Part shown: positions 55,918 through 64,000 of the stretch, in pieces
How positions within the stretch are numbered: the first letter of the stretch is position 1
How the letters are laid out: the number at the start of each line of letters is the position of its first letter
Assembly: GCF_009299835.1 (NCBI RefSeq)
Contig: NZ_VKCZ01000001.1
Coordinates: 434,001 to 498,000 of the forward strand
Source: Microlunatus speluncae
Lineage (GTDB): Bacteria > Actinomycetota > Actinomycetes > Propionibacteriales > Propionibacteriaceae
DNA length: 64,000 bases
Reading direction: 5' to 3'
Program-made: the position numbers and the translations under genes
Notes under the pieces: generated by a model
Told to the model about the DNA's origin: nothing
Seen by the model: only the letters and a program-made list of their open reading frames with translations
Databases searched by the model: none

Positions 55918-56763
55918 ATGTTCTCGAACCTGAGCGCGGGCGCTCTCGGACTGTCCCTGGACCACCCCACAGCGATCGAGCTGGCCGAGAAACACGGCTT
56001 CGGCGGCGTCGATCCCGATCTCGGCTTCCTGCGTGGCCTGGCCGGCCCGACCGCCGTCGCGGAGCACGCAGCGTCGGTCCGCGAACGCGGACTGCAGTGG
56101 GGCATCGCCGGGCTGCCGGTGCCCCTGACCGCCCCGGCCGGGGAGTTCCGGGCCGCCCTGGAGACCCTGCCCGCCACCCTCGAACTGCTCACCGCGGCCG
56201 GCGTCACGTCGGTCGGCACCTGGCTGCGGCCGATGCACGACGACCTGAACTACCGCCGGAACTGGGCCCTGCACGCGAGCCGGCTCAACCTGGTCGGCGA
56301 GCTGCTGGCCGACGCCGGGCTGCGGCTCGGCCTGGAATACATCGGCCCGAAGACCTTCTGGTCCACCGAACGGTTCCCGTTCCTGCACTCGATCGGCGAG
56401 GCCCGGGAGCTGATCGCCGAGGCCGGCCGCCCGAACATCGGGCTGATCCTGGACACCTACCACTGGTACACCGCCGGTGAGTCCGCGGCCGACCTGGCCG
56501 GGCTGACCGACGCCGACATCGTGTCGGTCGACATCAACGACGCCCGCGACGACCGGGAGCGCGACGAGCAGCAGGATCTCGACCGCCGCCTCCCCGGCGC
56601 GACCGGCGTGATCGACCTGGCCGGCTTCATGGCCGCGGTGCACGCCGCCGGTTACACCGGCCCGGTCAAGGTCGAGCCGTTCATGAAGTCGCTGGCCGAG
56701 CAGCCCGTCGACGACGTCCTGGCCGACATCTCCCAGCGCCTCCGCGACGCCATCGACCACTGA
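55918..56763 (+). CDS. sugar phosphate isomerase/epimerase-like TIM-barrel protein
   Basis: 281-residue xylose-isomerase-like barrel. LGLSLDHPTAIELAEKHGFGGVD, RLGLEYIGPKTFW, NIGLILDTYHWYTAGES, VSVDINDAR and VKVEPFM carry the usual Glu, Asp, His and Glu metal ligands. These enzymes isomerise or epimerise sugars, cyclitols or related acids. ATG 55918 is preferred over 55909 and 55912: TACGAT (55905-55910) lies seven bases before it. It precedes an alpha-galactosidase, pointing to sugar use. Confidence 0.87.
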   Translation: MFSNLSAGALGLSLDHPTAIELAEKHGFGGVDPDLGFLRGLAGPTAVAEHAASVRERGLQWGIAGLPVPLTAPAGEFRAALETLPATLELLTAAGVTSVGTWLRPMHDDLNYRRNWALHASRLNLVGELLADAGLRLGLEYIGPKTFWSTERFPFLHSIGEARELIAEAGRPNIGLILDTYHWYTAGESAADLAGLTDADIVSVDINDARDDRERDEQQDLDRRLPGATGVIDLAGFMAAVHAAGYTGPVKVEPFMKSLAEQPVDDVLADISQRLRDAIDH

Positions 56764-56820
56764 CCGCCGACTTGTCAGAACTGAGTTGTGCCATAGGGCA
56801 ACTCAGTTCTGACAACTCGG
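56764..56820. repeat. family A palindrome, copy 5
   Basis: Begins with CCGCCGAC one base after the isomerase stop. Arms 56772-56788 and 56799-56815, identical in core and loop to the copy at 1160. Here the flanking genes run in the same direction. Confidence 0.9.
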
Positions 56821-56840
56821 CTCCGGGGCCAGGCGGGAGA

Positions 56841-56860
56841 AAGTTTCGTGGTGAAAGTTA
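56841..56860. promoter_or_regulatory. candidate operator upstream of the alpha-galactosidase
   Basis: AAGTTTCGTGGTGAAAGTTA contains TTTC and GAAA halves spaced by five bases. It is the only such repeat between the terminator-like palindrome and the GTG at 56919. A ROK- or LacI-type site is possible. Confidence 0.35.
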
Positions 56861-56918
56861 GTCGGGGTAGAGTCGGGATCGGCGGCTGCACTGTCACTGA
56901 TCGACCCGAGGAGACCTC

Positions 56919-59099
56919 GTGCCGGAACGAACCGACTGCCTGATCCACCTGCGCGCCGAGGGTGTCTCGGTGATCATCGACTGCACCGCCGGTCGACTGC
57001 CCGCGATCGCCTACTGGGGTGGCGATCTGGGCGCGTTGTCGGCCGCCGATGTGACGGCGGTGGTGGCGAGCGGAGCCACCCCCGGGCCGATCGCCGATCA
57101 AGGGGTGCCGACCGGCCCGGCCCTGCTGCCCGAGCACTGGACCACCTGGACCGGCCGGCCCGGGCTGAGCGGCTCCCGGGCGGGCACCGCCTGGTCGCCG
57201 AAGTTCACCAGCAGCAGCGTCGCGGTGACCGGCGACGTCGCCGACGACGGCGTGATCACCGACGGGGTGATCATCGGTGGCCGGGCCGTGGTCGAGGTCC
57301 GGGCCGCGGATCCGGTGGCGGAGCTGGAGTTGTCGATCACGATCGAGTTGACCGCGGGCGGTCTGCTCCGCAGCCGGGCCGAGGTGATCAACACCGGCGC
57401 GGAGTCGTACCAACTGAATGATCTGGTGCTGGCCTATCCGGTGCCGGAACGGGCCCGGGAGCTGCTCGACTTCGCCGGCCGGTGGGCCAAGGAGCGGACG
57501 CCGCAGCGGCGCGAGTTGATCGTCGGCACCCATCTGCGGGAGGGCCGGCGCGGCCGGACCGGCGCGGACGCGGCGACGGTGCTGCACGCCGGCGTGCCCG
57601 GTTTCGGCTTCGCCGACGGCGAGCTGTGGGCGGTGCACACGGCCTGGAGCGGCAACCACACCCACTACGCGGAGCGGCTGGCGACCGGTGAGCAGGTGCT
57701 CGGCGGCGGCGAGTTGCTGCTGCCCGGCGAGGTCCGGCTAGCGTCCGGCGAGAGCTACACCAGCCCGTGGTTGTACGGCAGCCACGGCGTCGGCCTGGAT
57801 CAGGTGGCGCGCCGCTTCCATCGCTACCTGCGGTCCCGGGACCGGCATCCGGCGGCGGACCGGCCGGTCACCCTGAACGTCTGGGAGGCGGTCTATTTCG
57901 ATCATGACGCCGACCGGCTGATCGATCTGGCCGAGCGGGCGGCCCGGCTCGGCGTCGAACGGTACGTGCTCGACGACGGCTGGTTCGGCAGCCGGCGTGA
58001 CGACAAGTCGGGGCTGGGCGACTGGACCGTCTCGCCCGACGTGTGGCCGGACGGTCTGCACCCGTTGATCAACCGGGTCCGGGAGCTCGGGATGGAGTTC
58101 GGTCTCTGGTTCGAGCCGGAGATGATCAACCTCGACTCCGACGTCGCCCGGGCCCACCCGGAATGGGTGATGGCGACCGGCGACCGGCTGCCGGTCGAGC
58201 ACCGGCAGCAGCAGGTGATCAACCTCGGCATCCCGGAGTGCTACGCCTATCTGCGGGACGCGATCAGCGCGATCCTGGACGAGTATCCGATCGGCTACCT
58301 CAAGTGGGACCACAACCGCGACCTGATCGACTCCGGCACCTCGCCGGAGGGCCGGCCGGGCGTGCACGCGCAGACCGACGCCGTCTATCGCTTGATCGAC
58401 GAACTCAAGGCCGCCCATCCGGGGTTGGAGATCGAGTCCTGCTCCTCCGGTGGGGCCCGGGTCGACCTCGGCATCCTGGAGCGGACCGACCGGGTCTGGG
58501 TGTCGGACTGCATCGATCCGCTGGAACGGCAGCAGATGAACCGCTGGACCACCCAGCTGGTCCCGCCGGAACTGATGGGCTCGCACATCGCCTCGGGCCG
58601 GTCGCACACCACCGGGCGCCGGCACGACCTGTCGTTCCGGGCCGGCACCGCGGTGTTCGGGCATCTCGGCATCGAGTGGGATCTGGCCGAGGCGACCGAG
58701 GCCGAGCTGACCGAGCTCGGCGGCTGGATCGAGTTCTACAAGGCCGAGCGGGAGTTGCTGCTGCGCGGCGACCTGGTCCGGGTCGACTTCGCCGACGAGT
58801 CCGTCTACGCCCATGGGGTGGTGGCTCCGGACCGGCGCCGGGCGATCTTCGCGGTCGCCGCGGTGGGTCGGTCGGAGGTGTCGGCGATCGGCCGGATCCC
58901 CTTGCGTGGCTTGGATCCCGAGCTGCGCTACCGGATCGAGCCGGTGCTGATCGATCCGGCGGCGGCCGGTCGCGGCCGCGATCCCTGGTTCGCCGATGAT
59001 CTTCCCGCCATCCCGGGCACGGCCCTGATCGGTGCCGGGCTGCGCATCTCCGATCTTCGGCCGGAGCACGTCGCCCTGATCCGGCTCACGGCTGTCTGA
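56919..59099 (+). CDS. alpha-galactosidase, GH36 family
   Basis: 726 residues: N-terminal beta-supersandwich (to about 310), catalytic barrel and C-terminal beta domain. The barrel has LDDGWFGSRRDD, GLWFEPEMI, the nucleophile Asp in YLKWDHNRD and the acid/base Asp in VWVSDCIDPLERQ, the classical GH36 set. It removes alpha-linked galactose from raffinose-type sugars or glycolipids. No signal peptide, so it is cytosolic and needs imported substrate, but no transporter is adjacent. GTG 56919 follows GAGGAG. A ROK regulator lies downstream. Confidence 0.94.
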   Translation: MPERTDCLIHLRAEGVSVIIDCTAGRLPAIAYWGGDLGALSAADVTAVVASGATPGPIADQGVPTGPALLPEHWTTWTGRPGLSGSRAGTAWSPKFTSSSVAVTGDVADDGVITDGVIIGGRAVVEVRAADPVAELELSITIELTAGGLLRSRAEVINTGAESYQLNDLVLAYPVPERARELLDFAGRWAKERTPQRRELIVGTHLREGRRGRTGADAATVLHAGVPGFGFADGELWAVHTAWSGNHTHYAERLATGEQVLGGGELLLPGEVRLASGESYTSPWLYGSHGVGLDQVARRFHRYLRSRDRHPAADRPVTLNVWEAVYFDHDADRLIDLAERAARLGVERYVLDDGWFGSRRDDKSGLGDWTVSPDVWPDGLHPLINRVRELGMEFGLWFEPEMINLDSDVARAHPEWVMATGDRLPVEHRQQQVINLGIPECYAYLRDAISAILDEYPIGYLKWDHNRDLIDSGTSPEGRPGVHAQTDAVYRLIDELKAAHPGLEIESCSSGGARVDLGILERTDRVWVSDCIDPLERQQMNRWTTQLVPPELMGSHIASGRSHTTGRRHDLSFRAGTAVFGHLGIEWDLAEATEAELTELGGWIEFYKAERELLLRGDLVRVDFADESVYAHGVVAPDRRRAIFAVAAVGRSEVSAIGRIPLRGLDPELRYRIEPVLIDPAAAGRGRDPWFADDLPAIPGTALIGAGLRISDLRPEHVALIRLTAV

Positions 59100-59252
59100 A
59101 CCGAGATCTCGCCGGTCTTGCCCTCGGGTTTCCTTCGTGCCAACGTTTAAGGCCAGCCGACCGGCCGACCGGGTGCCGGCTGCTGCAATCGATACTGGCG
59201 GGGTGATCATGACGGTCGTGTCGGGTGCCGTCCTGTCCGCGGCGGTGGACGG

Positions 59253-60398
59253 ATGAATGCCGTGGCGGACGGCGCCGACGCGCCCCGGTTGGACAAGACC
59301 GCCCAGAGCGTCGCACTGGCCGTGTTGCGGCACGGGCCGATCGCCCGGGCCGAGCTGGCCCGCCGGCTCGGCCTGTCCAGCCCGTCGCTGACCCGGCTGA
59401 CCAAGGAACTGATCAGGACCCGGCTGGTGCGGGAACGCCCGGCCGAGCAACGGGCCGCGACCGGCCGGCCGTCGCTGCCGCTGGAGATCAACGGCGACGC
59501 CGCGCACTTCGTCGGTATCAAGATCGTCACCGGCGCCGCGTACGCCGTGGTGACCGACCTGGCCGGCGACGTGATCACCCGGCGTCGGGTCGGCACCCGG
59601 GCGCGGGCCCCGGGGACCTTCCTGAACCGGGTGGCCGAACTGATCAAGGAGCTGCGGGCCGACGATCCCCGGATCCGCGGGGTCGGGGTCGGCATCGGCG
59701 GGCCGGTCTCGGACGGCAACTCGGTGCGGCACGCCTACTTCCTCGGCTGGGGCGAGGTCGAGGTCGGCAGCATTCTGGCCGCGGCGGTCGGGCTGCCGGT
59801 CACCGTGCACAACGACGTCAAGGCCCTGACCCTGTCCCAGCACTGGTTCGGCTCGGGCCGGGACTGCCAGTCGCTGGCGGTGCTCACCCTCGGCGTCGGC
59901 TTCGGCTGCGCGATGGTGATCAACGACGCGCTGATCACCGGCGACCGCGGCATCTCCGGCGAGATCGGGCACTGGCAACTGCGGGCGGACGGGCCCGAGT
60001 GCAGCGAGGGACATCGCGGCTGCGCCTCGGTGATGCTGACCTCGGGCGGGCTGGCGAGACTCGCGAGTGAGGCGGTCGGTGCTCCGCTCGAGTTCGAGGA
60101 GTGCGTCCGGCTGGCCCGCGACGGTGACCCCGCGGTGCGGGTCGTGCTCGAGACCTCGGCCTACCAACTCGGGCAGCTCTGCGCCCGGGTGGCCGACCTG
60201 ATCGCTCCCGAGCGGCTCATCCTCTGCGGTGACGGGATCGACTTCGCGATCATCACCGACGACGTGGTCCGCCGTGGCCTCGCCGATCATCGCAGCTCCC
60301 TGGCCGACCCTGACGACCTGATCATGGAACGACTCGACTTCTTCGACTGGGCCCGCGGCGGTGCCGCCCTCGCCATCCGGCACTACCTCCTCGGCTGA
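59253..60398 (+). CDS. ROK family transcriptional regulator
   Basis: 381 residues: N-terminal winged helix (SVALAVLRHGPIARAELARRLGLSSPSLTRLTKELI) and a ROK sugar-kinase-like domain with GVGVGIGGPVSDG, VTVHNDVKAL and SGEIGHWQL. The zinc motif, usually CxCGxxGCxE, is degenerate here (CSEGHRGCAS), with the second Cys and final Glu lost. It probably senses a sugar and controls the alpha-galactosidase cluster. ATG 59253; 153 bases separate it from the galactosidase stop. Confidence 0.88.
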   Translation: MNAVADGADAPRLDKTAQSVALAVLRHGPIARAELARRLGLSSPSLTRLTKELIRTRLVRERPAEQRAATGRPSLPLEINGDAAHFVGIKIVTGAAYAVVTDLAGDVITRRRVGTRARAPGTFLNRVAELIKELRADDPRIRGVGVGIGGPVSDGNSVRHAYFLGWGEVEVGSILAAAVGLPVTVHNDVKALTLSQHWFGSGRDCQSLAVLTLGVGFGCAMVINDALITGDRGISGEIGHWQLRADGPECSEGHRGCASVMLTSGGLARLASEAVGAPLEFEECVRLARDGDPAVRVVLETSAYQLGQLCARVADLIAPERLILCGDGIDFAIITDDVVRRGLADHRSSLADPDDLIMERLDFFDWARGGAALAIRHYLLG

Positions 60399-60440
60399 TC
60401 CAGGACCGTTCGGGACCGGATCCGTGCAGGGGTGAGCCGA

Positions 60441-60917
60441 TCACCCGATCAGGTAGACCAGGCCGGAGCCGTCCTTGGCCATCCGGGCGGCGAAGTCCTG
60501 CGCGTCGGCGAGATACTGCGCGATGTAGCCGTACTCGTCGGCGGAGCTGCGGAAGCCCGGCTGTCGGAGCAGGCTGCGGACGTCGTCGGTGCCGAGCAGG
60601 CTGAGGTCGCGGGCGACCTCGGCCACCTCGTCCGGATCGAGCACCCTGGTCCACGGGATCCAGGCGAGCCCGTCGTGGACGAAGGTGACCTCGCCCTCGA
60701 ACAACCAATAGGCGGGTCGGGGGTCCTGCCCGTAGTCGGGTTGGGTCAGGGCCTGGAGATACCTCCAGCACTTGTCCAGATAGAGCATGATCGGCCGTTC
60801 CTCGGCCGGGCCCCAGGCGTCGAGCAACGGGTCGGCCGACAAGAAGTCGAGCGGTTCCTCCCGGGCCCTGGCGACGAACTCGGCGGCGAGCGGATAGGCG
60901 TAATAGCGGATTCCCAT
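60441..60917 (-). CDS. DUF1877 family protein
   Basis: 158 residues from ATG 60917: MGIRYYAYPLAAEFV, then LDKCWRYLQALT, YWLFEGEVTFV and a C-terminal DEYGYIAQYLADAQDFAARMA. This is the DUF1877 (YfbM-like) pattern, a small cytosolic protein of unknown function that is often found near mobile or toxin loci. It converges with the ROK gene. Confidence 0.75.
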   Translation of the reverse strand: MGIRYYAYPLAAEFVARAREEPLDFLSADPLLDAWGPAEERPIMLYLDKCWRYLQALTQPDYGQDPRPAYWLFEGEVTFVHDGLAWIPWTRVLDPDEVAEVARDLSLLGTDDVRSLLRQPGFRSSADEYGYIAQYLADAQDFAARMAKDGSGLVYLIG

Positions 60918-61072
60918 GCCGGGGACTCTGTCGCTGCGAGGCCCGATCGGTCGGCCGGCCAGAAAGTCTGTGGACAACGGAATTCGTTGCCGACCGGCTG
61001 TGGATGACCGGATCGCGGAGCAAGTCCGGGCTATCGGCGGCGGCGGCCGCGTCGGTGGGGGATGCTGACGGA

Positions 61073-61891
61073 GTGAGTGACGACGGCGAGATCGACCGGG
61101 CGATCGAGGTGTTCGTCCGCGGCTTCGGCTTCGTCCGCAGCCGGACCCATCCCTACGTTGCCGAACGGGTCGGCCTCGGCTGGGTGATCCGGGACGCGCC
61201 GCGCCGCGATCCGGCCAAGTACCGCCGGGAGGAATGGGTCGCGCACGGCCTGGCGCCGGCAGAGCTGCACGAGCTGGCCGAGCGAAACACCTGCGGTCGG
61301 TACGCGCTCTGTGTGGTCCGCTCCGACGACCAGGATCCGGATCCGATCCGGCTGGCCTACCGCGACCTGGGCTTCCGGCTGGGCGGCGCCGAACCGTTCC
61401 TGCAGCATCGGCTGATCGACCTGCCGCCGCGGGACCGGGCGATCCCGATCGAACAGGTCACGACCCAGGATCAGGCCGAGCGACTGCGCGCGGCCGGCGG
61501 CCCCCGGTTGCCGGCGGAGGCGTTCGAGCCGGACGGACGGTTGCGGCAGTATCTGGCGGTGCTGGACGGGACCGCGGTCGGCTGGGTCGCCAGCGTCGAG
61601 GTAGCCGGGGTCGGCCCGGCGACCGACCAGGTGGCGACCTGGTGCTCGGAGATGTTCGTCGCCGCGACCCACCGCCGGCGCGGGATCGGCCGCGCGCTGC
61701 TGGCCCGGATGCTCCGCGACGACCGCGACCGCGGCGCCCACTGCTCGGTGCTGAGCGCCAGCCAGGCCGGCGCCCGGCTCTATCCGACGGTCGGCTACGA
61801 GCGCCTCGGCGAGCTCCTGGTCTACACCCCGGCGCGCCGCACGCATCCCCGCGTCGACGGCCTCCAACGCCGAGTTGTCAGAACTGAGTAG
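61073..61891 (+). CDS. GNAT family acetyltransferase with extra N-terminal domain
   Basis: 272 residues from GTG 61073; a longer in-frame start at 61004 exists but adds low-complexity sequence. The first 120 residues form a domain of their own (VFVRGFGFVRSRTHPYVAERVG); the C-terminal half is GNAT, with FVAATHRRRGIGRALLARML and CSVLSASQAGARLYPTVGYERLGE. The last residues (RVVRTE) and the stop are written by half a family A repeat. Confidence 0.83.
   Translation: MSDDGEIDRAIEVFVRGFGFVRSRTHPYVAERVGLGWVIRDAPRRDPAKYRREEWVAHGLAPAELHELAERNTCGRYALCVVRSDDQDPDPIRLAYRDLGFRLGGAEPFLQHRLIDLPPRDRAIPIEQVTTQDQAERLRAAGGPRLPAEAFEPDGRLRQYLAVLDGTAVGWVASVEVAGVGPATDQVATWCSEMFVAATHRRRGIGRALLARMLRDDRDRGAHCSVLSASQAGARLYPTVGYERLGELLVYTPARRTHPRVDGLQRRVVRTE
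61871..61888. repeat. family A half-palindrome
   Basis: CGAGTTGTCAGAACTGAG, one arm of the family A repeat, with no partner arm. It covers the last codons of two convergent genes, which overlap by 14 bases here. Confidence 0.85.
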
Positions 61892-62759
61892 CCCTAGGAG
61901 GGCGCTGACCAGTGGGGGAAGCCCCGGGACCCGCGGACAGTTCCTCCTGGGCGACGGCCCGATAACGGGACGGTGCGGTGCCCTCCACGGCGGTGAACAC
62001 CCGGCTGAAGTAGAACGGATCGCCGAATCCGGACCGCCGGGCGATCGCGGCGACCGGCAGGTCGGTGTCGCGCAGCAACTGCCGGGCGATCCCGATCCGG
62101 AACCACTGGATGAAGCGGGACGGTGGCTGGCCGGTGGCCCGGCGAAACATCCGGCGCAACTGCTCGGCGCTGACGTGGCTCGCCTCGGCCAGCTCGCGCG
62201 TGCTCAGCTCCCGGTCGTAGTGCTGCCGGATGTGATCGATCGCCGCCGCCACCGCGGGCGGCAGGGCCGCACCATCGTCGGTGATCACCGACTCGGCGTC
62301 CGACCGCAGCAGCCGCCCGAGCGCGCCGGCCAAAGCGGCGTTGGCGATCAGCCGTCCGCCCGGCCGGCGTTGATCAAGCTCGGTGGCGGTGTCCCGGACG
62401 TCGGCGACGATCCGGTCCCAGGACCGTCCGGCGCAGTTGATCAACAACGTCGGCGGCCACAGGTCCGGTCGTGGTTCGCCCCGGTCGTAGGCCATGAAGT
62501 GGGCCACGTACGTCTGCAGCGGCGGCTCGCCGAACTCGGCCTGTTGGGCGACGTTCGGCGGGATCAGGATCGCCGACCGGGCCCCGACCTCGGCCGCTTC
62601 GAGCGAGCCCAACCGGAAGATCATCGAGCCCGACGTGATCACCCACAGTTGGTAGTGCGGCAGCGAGCGCGGCGGCAGCCGCCAACTGGGTGAGCAGTCG
62701 AAGGCCGCCGCCGCGTGCACGGTCAGCGAGATGCCCGCGCCGTCGTCATCGGTCCGCAC
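61878..62759 (-). CDS. AraC family transcriptional regulator
   Basis: 293 residues: N-terminal cupin-like sensor domain (LPHYQLWVITSGSMIFRLG, ILIPPNVAQQAEFGEPPLQTYVAHF) and a C-terminal AraC pair of helix-turn-helix motifs (LSTRELAEASHVSAEQLRRMFRRATGQPPSRFIQWFRI, then SGFGDPFYFSRVFTAVEGTAPSRYR). This domain order is typical of carbohydrate regulators. It follows the dioxygenase gene by 36 bases on the same strand. Start GTG 62759. Confidence 0.88.
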   Translation of the reverse strand: MRTDDDGAGISLTVHAAAAFDCSPSWRLPPRSLPHYQLWVITSGSMIFRLGSLEAAEVGARSAILIPPNVAQQAEFGEPPLQTYVAHFMAYDRGEPRPDLWPPTLLINCAGRSWDRIVADVRDTATELDQRRPGGRLIANAALAGALGRLLRSDAESVITDDGAALPPAVAAAIDHIRQHYDRELSTRELAEASHVSAEQLRRMFRRATGQPPSRFIQWFRIGIARQLLRDTDLPVAAIARRSGFGDPFYFSRVFTAVEGTAPSRYRAVAQEELSAGPGASPTGQRPPRATQF

Positions 62760-62795
62760 AGTGCCGATCCTGCCGTCTGCGGGCCGGGGCCGGCG

Positions 62796-63542
62796 TCACG
62801 GCCGGGGCGCCACGACCGGATAGTCCGGTGCCTCGTCGTCGCCGGTGTAGCGGTGTTCGGCGCCGAAGTAGCTCATCGTGATCGCCCGCCGCGACTGGCC
62901 GGAGGTGTTGGCCGCGGTGCCGTGCACGACCAGGCTGTGGAAGAAGAGGCCGGAGCCGCGGCGCATCGGCACCGGGACCACGGCGTCGAGGTCGTACCGG
63001 CTGCTGGGGATGACGTAGTCGTCCTGGGTCGACTCGTGCGGCAGTCCGCCGCCGGCCTGGCTGCCGGGGATGACCAGCATGCAGCCGTTCTCGACCGTCG
63101 CGTCGTCCAGCGGCAGCCAGCAGGACCAGAGCGACATCGGCTCGATCGGCCAGTACGGCGAGTCCTGGTGGAAGCCCTTCTCCGAGCCGACCTTGCCCGG
63201 CTTCATCAACGCGTCGGCCCGGAACAGCCAGAGCTTCTCGCCGAGGATCGACTGGATCCGCTGCGCGACTGCCGGGCGGGTGATCAACTCCCGCCGGATC
63301 AGCTCGTCGTCCCACAGCCCGCTGATCTTGCGTACGTCCTGACCCGGCTCGACCTGCTGACCGGACCGGACCAGCGCCGGCTCGCGCTGGACCTGCAGCC
63401 GGCCGGTCGCCTCGCGGTCGCCGCGGGCGTACTCGAGCAGGCGCTCGCCGATCTCGTCGCACTCGGCGGGGGAGAGCAGGTCCTCGATGATCACGTACCC
63501 CTGCTGGAGGACCTGCGGATCATCGATCTCGGTGGCAGTCAT
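62796..63542 (-). CDS. phytanoyl-CoA dioxygenase (PhyH) family oxygenase
   Basis: 248-residue Fe(II)/2-oxoglutarate dioxygenase. The facial triad is visible as FHQDSPYW and VVHGTAANTS, and the 2-oxoglutarate Arg in RRAITMSYFG. GCMLVIPGSQAGGGLPHE is typical of the PhyH group. These enzymes hydroxylate lipids, amino acids or natural products. ATG 63542. The AraC gene downstream is in the same transcript and may sense its substrate or product. Confidence 0.9.
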   Translation of the reverse strand: MTATEIDDPQVLQQGYVIIEDLLSPAECDEIGERLLEYARGDREATGRLQVQREPALVRSGQQVEPGQDVRKISGLWDDELIRRELITRPAVAQRIQSILGEKLWLFRADALMKPGKVGSEKGFHQDSPYWPIEPMSLWSCWLPLDDATVENGCMLVIPGSQAGGGLPHESTQDDYVIPSSRYDLDAVVPVPMRRGSGLFFHSLVVHGTAANTSGQSRRAITMSYFGAEHRYTGDDEAPDYPVVAPRP

Positions 63543-63640
63543 CGGAATCAGAACTCCTCAGATCGGAAACTCGTGACTCCAAGCCTGTCAGGCGCTCCGG
63601 GATGGAGGACATGGACTGCACAGCACAGATCCTGGACGGA

Positions 63641-64000
63641 TCAGTGGTGCGGCACCGGTTCCGTTCCGGGCGGCGGCAGGGCGCAGGCCGGTGAGCCGCC
63701 GGGCAGCCGGTGCCGATTGATCGCGATCACCCGGTAGGCCGCCGCGGCGAGCTGGGCGATCACCGGCAGCCGGAGCAGCGTGCCGAGGATCCGGTACGGG
63801 CCGCCGGCGTAGCGCAGCCAGGCCGAGACGGCCGCGGCGCCGCCGGAGACGTCACCGCGCAGGTCGAGCCAGAGCACCTCGTGCTGGGCCCGCTCCGCCG
63901 TCGTGCCGGCCGCCTCCAGGTCCGTGAACTGCCACGGGATCAGCCGCGCCTCCGGCCGATCGGGCCGACGCAGCCGCTCCGCGATCCAGGTCGCGGTGGT
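63641..64000 (-). CDS. DCC-family (DUF393) thiol-disulfide oxidoreductase-like protein, 5' end outside window
   Basis: The frame is open to the window edge. The visible 119 residues start TTATWIAERLRRPDRPEARL and run through LIPWQFTDLEAAG, EVLWLDLRGD, AVSAWLRYAGGPYRILGTLL and AYRVIAINRHRLPGGSPAC. That is the C-terminal two thirds of a DCC/DUF393 protein; the DxxC-type N-terminal motif would lie just outside. Function of the family is unclear. Confidence 0.8.
   Translation of the reverse strand, partial: TTATWIAERLRRPDRPEARLIPWQFTDLEAAGTTAERAQHEVLWLDLRGDVSGGAAAVSAWLRYAGGPYRILGTLLRLPVIAQLAAAAYRVIAINRHRLPGGSPACALPPPGTEPVPHH

Noticed and set aside
54376..56760. A 794-codon open frame on the minus strand
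   Set aside because: Antisense shadow of dgt and the isomerase gene; it runs straight through the repeat cluster and has no recognisable domain.
57738..60383. An 881-codon open frame on the minus strand
   Set aside because: It lies antisense to the alpha-galactosidase and ROK genes, has no family motifs and is Arg/Pro/Gly-rich, which is the usual shadow of G+C-rich codon bias.

Overview
The window is a stretch of high-GC (roughly 70% G+C) chromosome from an actinobacterium. Evidence includes DtxR/IdeR-type and Zur-type metal boxes, a long actinobacterial-type LeuA behind a Leu-rich leader peptide, the pyrR-pyrB-pyrC order, a GlbO-type truncated globin, a DUF5130-like protein and many GTG or apparently leaderless starts. 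The gene mix would fit Propionibacteriales (Microlunatus-like), but that placement is inference. I saw no rRNA, tRNA, prophage, IS transposase or CRISPR array.

Layout. 0-6 kb: end of a zinc alcohol dehydrogenase, a TetR regulator coupled to a membrane acyltransferase, glbO, osmC, an alpha/beta hydrolase and an MscS-like channel. 6-9 kb: two convergent siderophore-binding lipoproteins, each behind an iron box, and an AraC regulator. 9-15.6 kb: a prenyltransferase-like/LLM/VOC operon, a GNAT acetyltransferase, pyrR-pyrB-pyrC and a DUF5130 pair. 15.6-20.8 kb: a repeat-built intergenic island, a cysteine-desulfurase-like enzyme, a membrane protein and leuA with its attenuator. 20.8-24.3 kb: an iron-boxed heterodimeric ABC transporter. 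24.3-30.8 kb: an anchored Pro-rich protein, an M1 peptidase, recO, uppS, a MITE-like element, a CPBP protein and a winged-helix regulator. 30.8-34.3 kb: a Tat-exported beta-propeller protein divergent from three tiny secreted proteins. 34.3-37.6 kb: znuA-znuC-znuB-zur. 37.7-48 kb: GNAT, a PQQ-like lipoprotein, hydrolase/ABM pair with regulator, glyS, a frameshifted AraC gene, a RibD/DHFR-like protein, a VapBC-type module overlapping dusB, and a membrane protein. 48-52.5 kb: a 2-oxoacid dehydrogenase operon (E1alpha, frameshifted E1beta, E2) with a divergent TetR. 52.5-64 kb: aldo/keto reductase with TetR, dgt, an alpha-galactosidase cluster with a ROK regulator, DUF1877, GNAT, AraC plus PhyH dioxygenase, and a partial DCC-type protein.

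The most distinctive property is in the spaces between genes and in one short word. Several families of palindromes recur after or between genes. In two families the copies differ in sequence while staying self-complementary, so hairpin shape seems to be what is kept. The hexamer TGATCA is also far more common than base composition predicts, and Asp-His pairs are often written with the A/T-ending codons GAT CAT that create it. Regulatory logic is unusually readable: three iron boxes, a Zur box, a leucine attenuator with mutually exclusive hairpins, several operator-like repeats, and a repeated TAnnnT box placed 6-8 bases before start codons. Two genes each lack one base in a short G/C run; these are either real pseudogenes or consensus errors and should be checked first.
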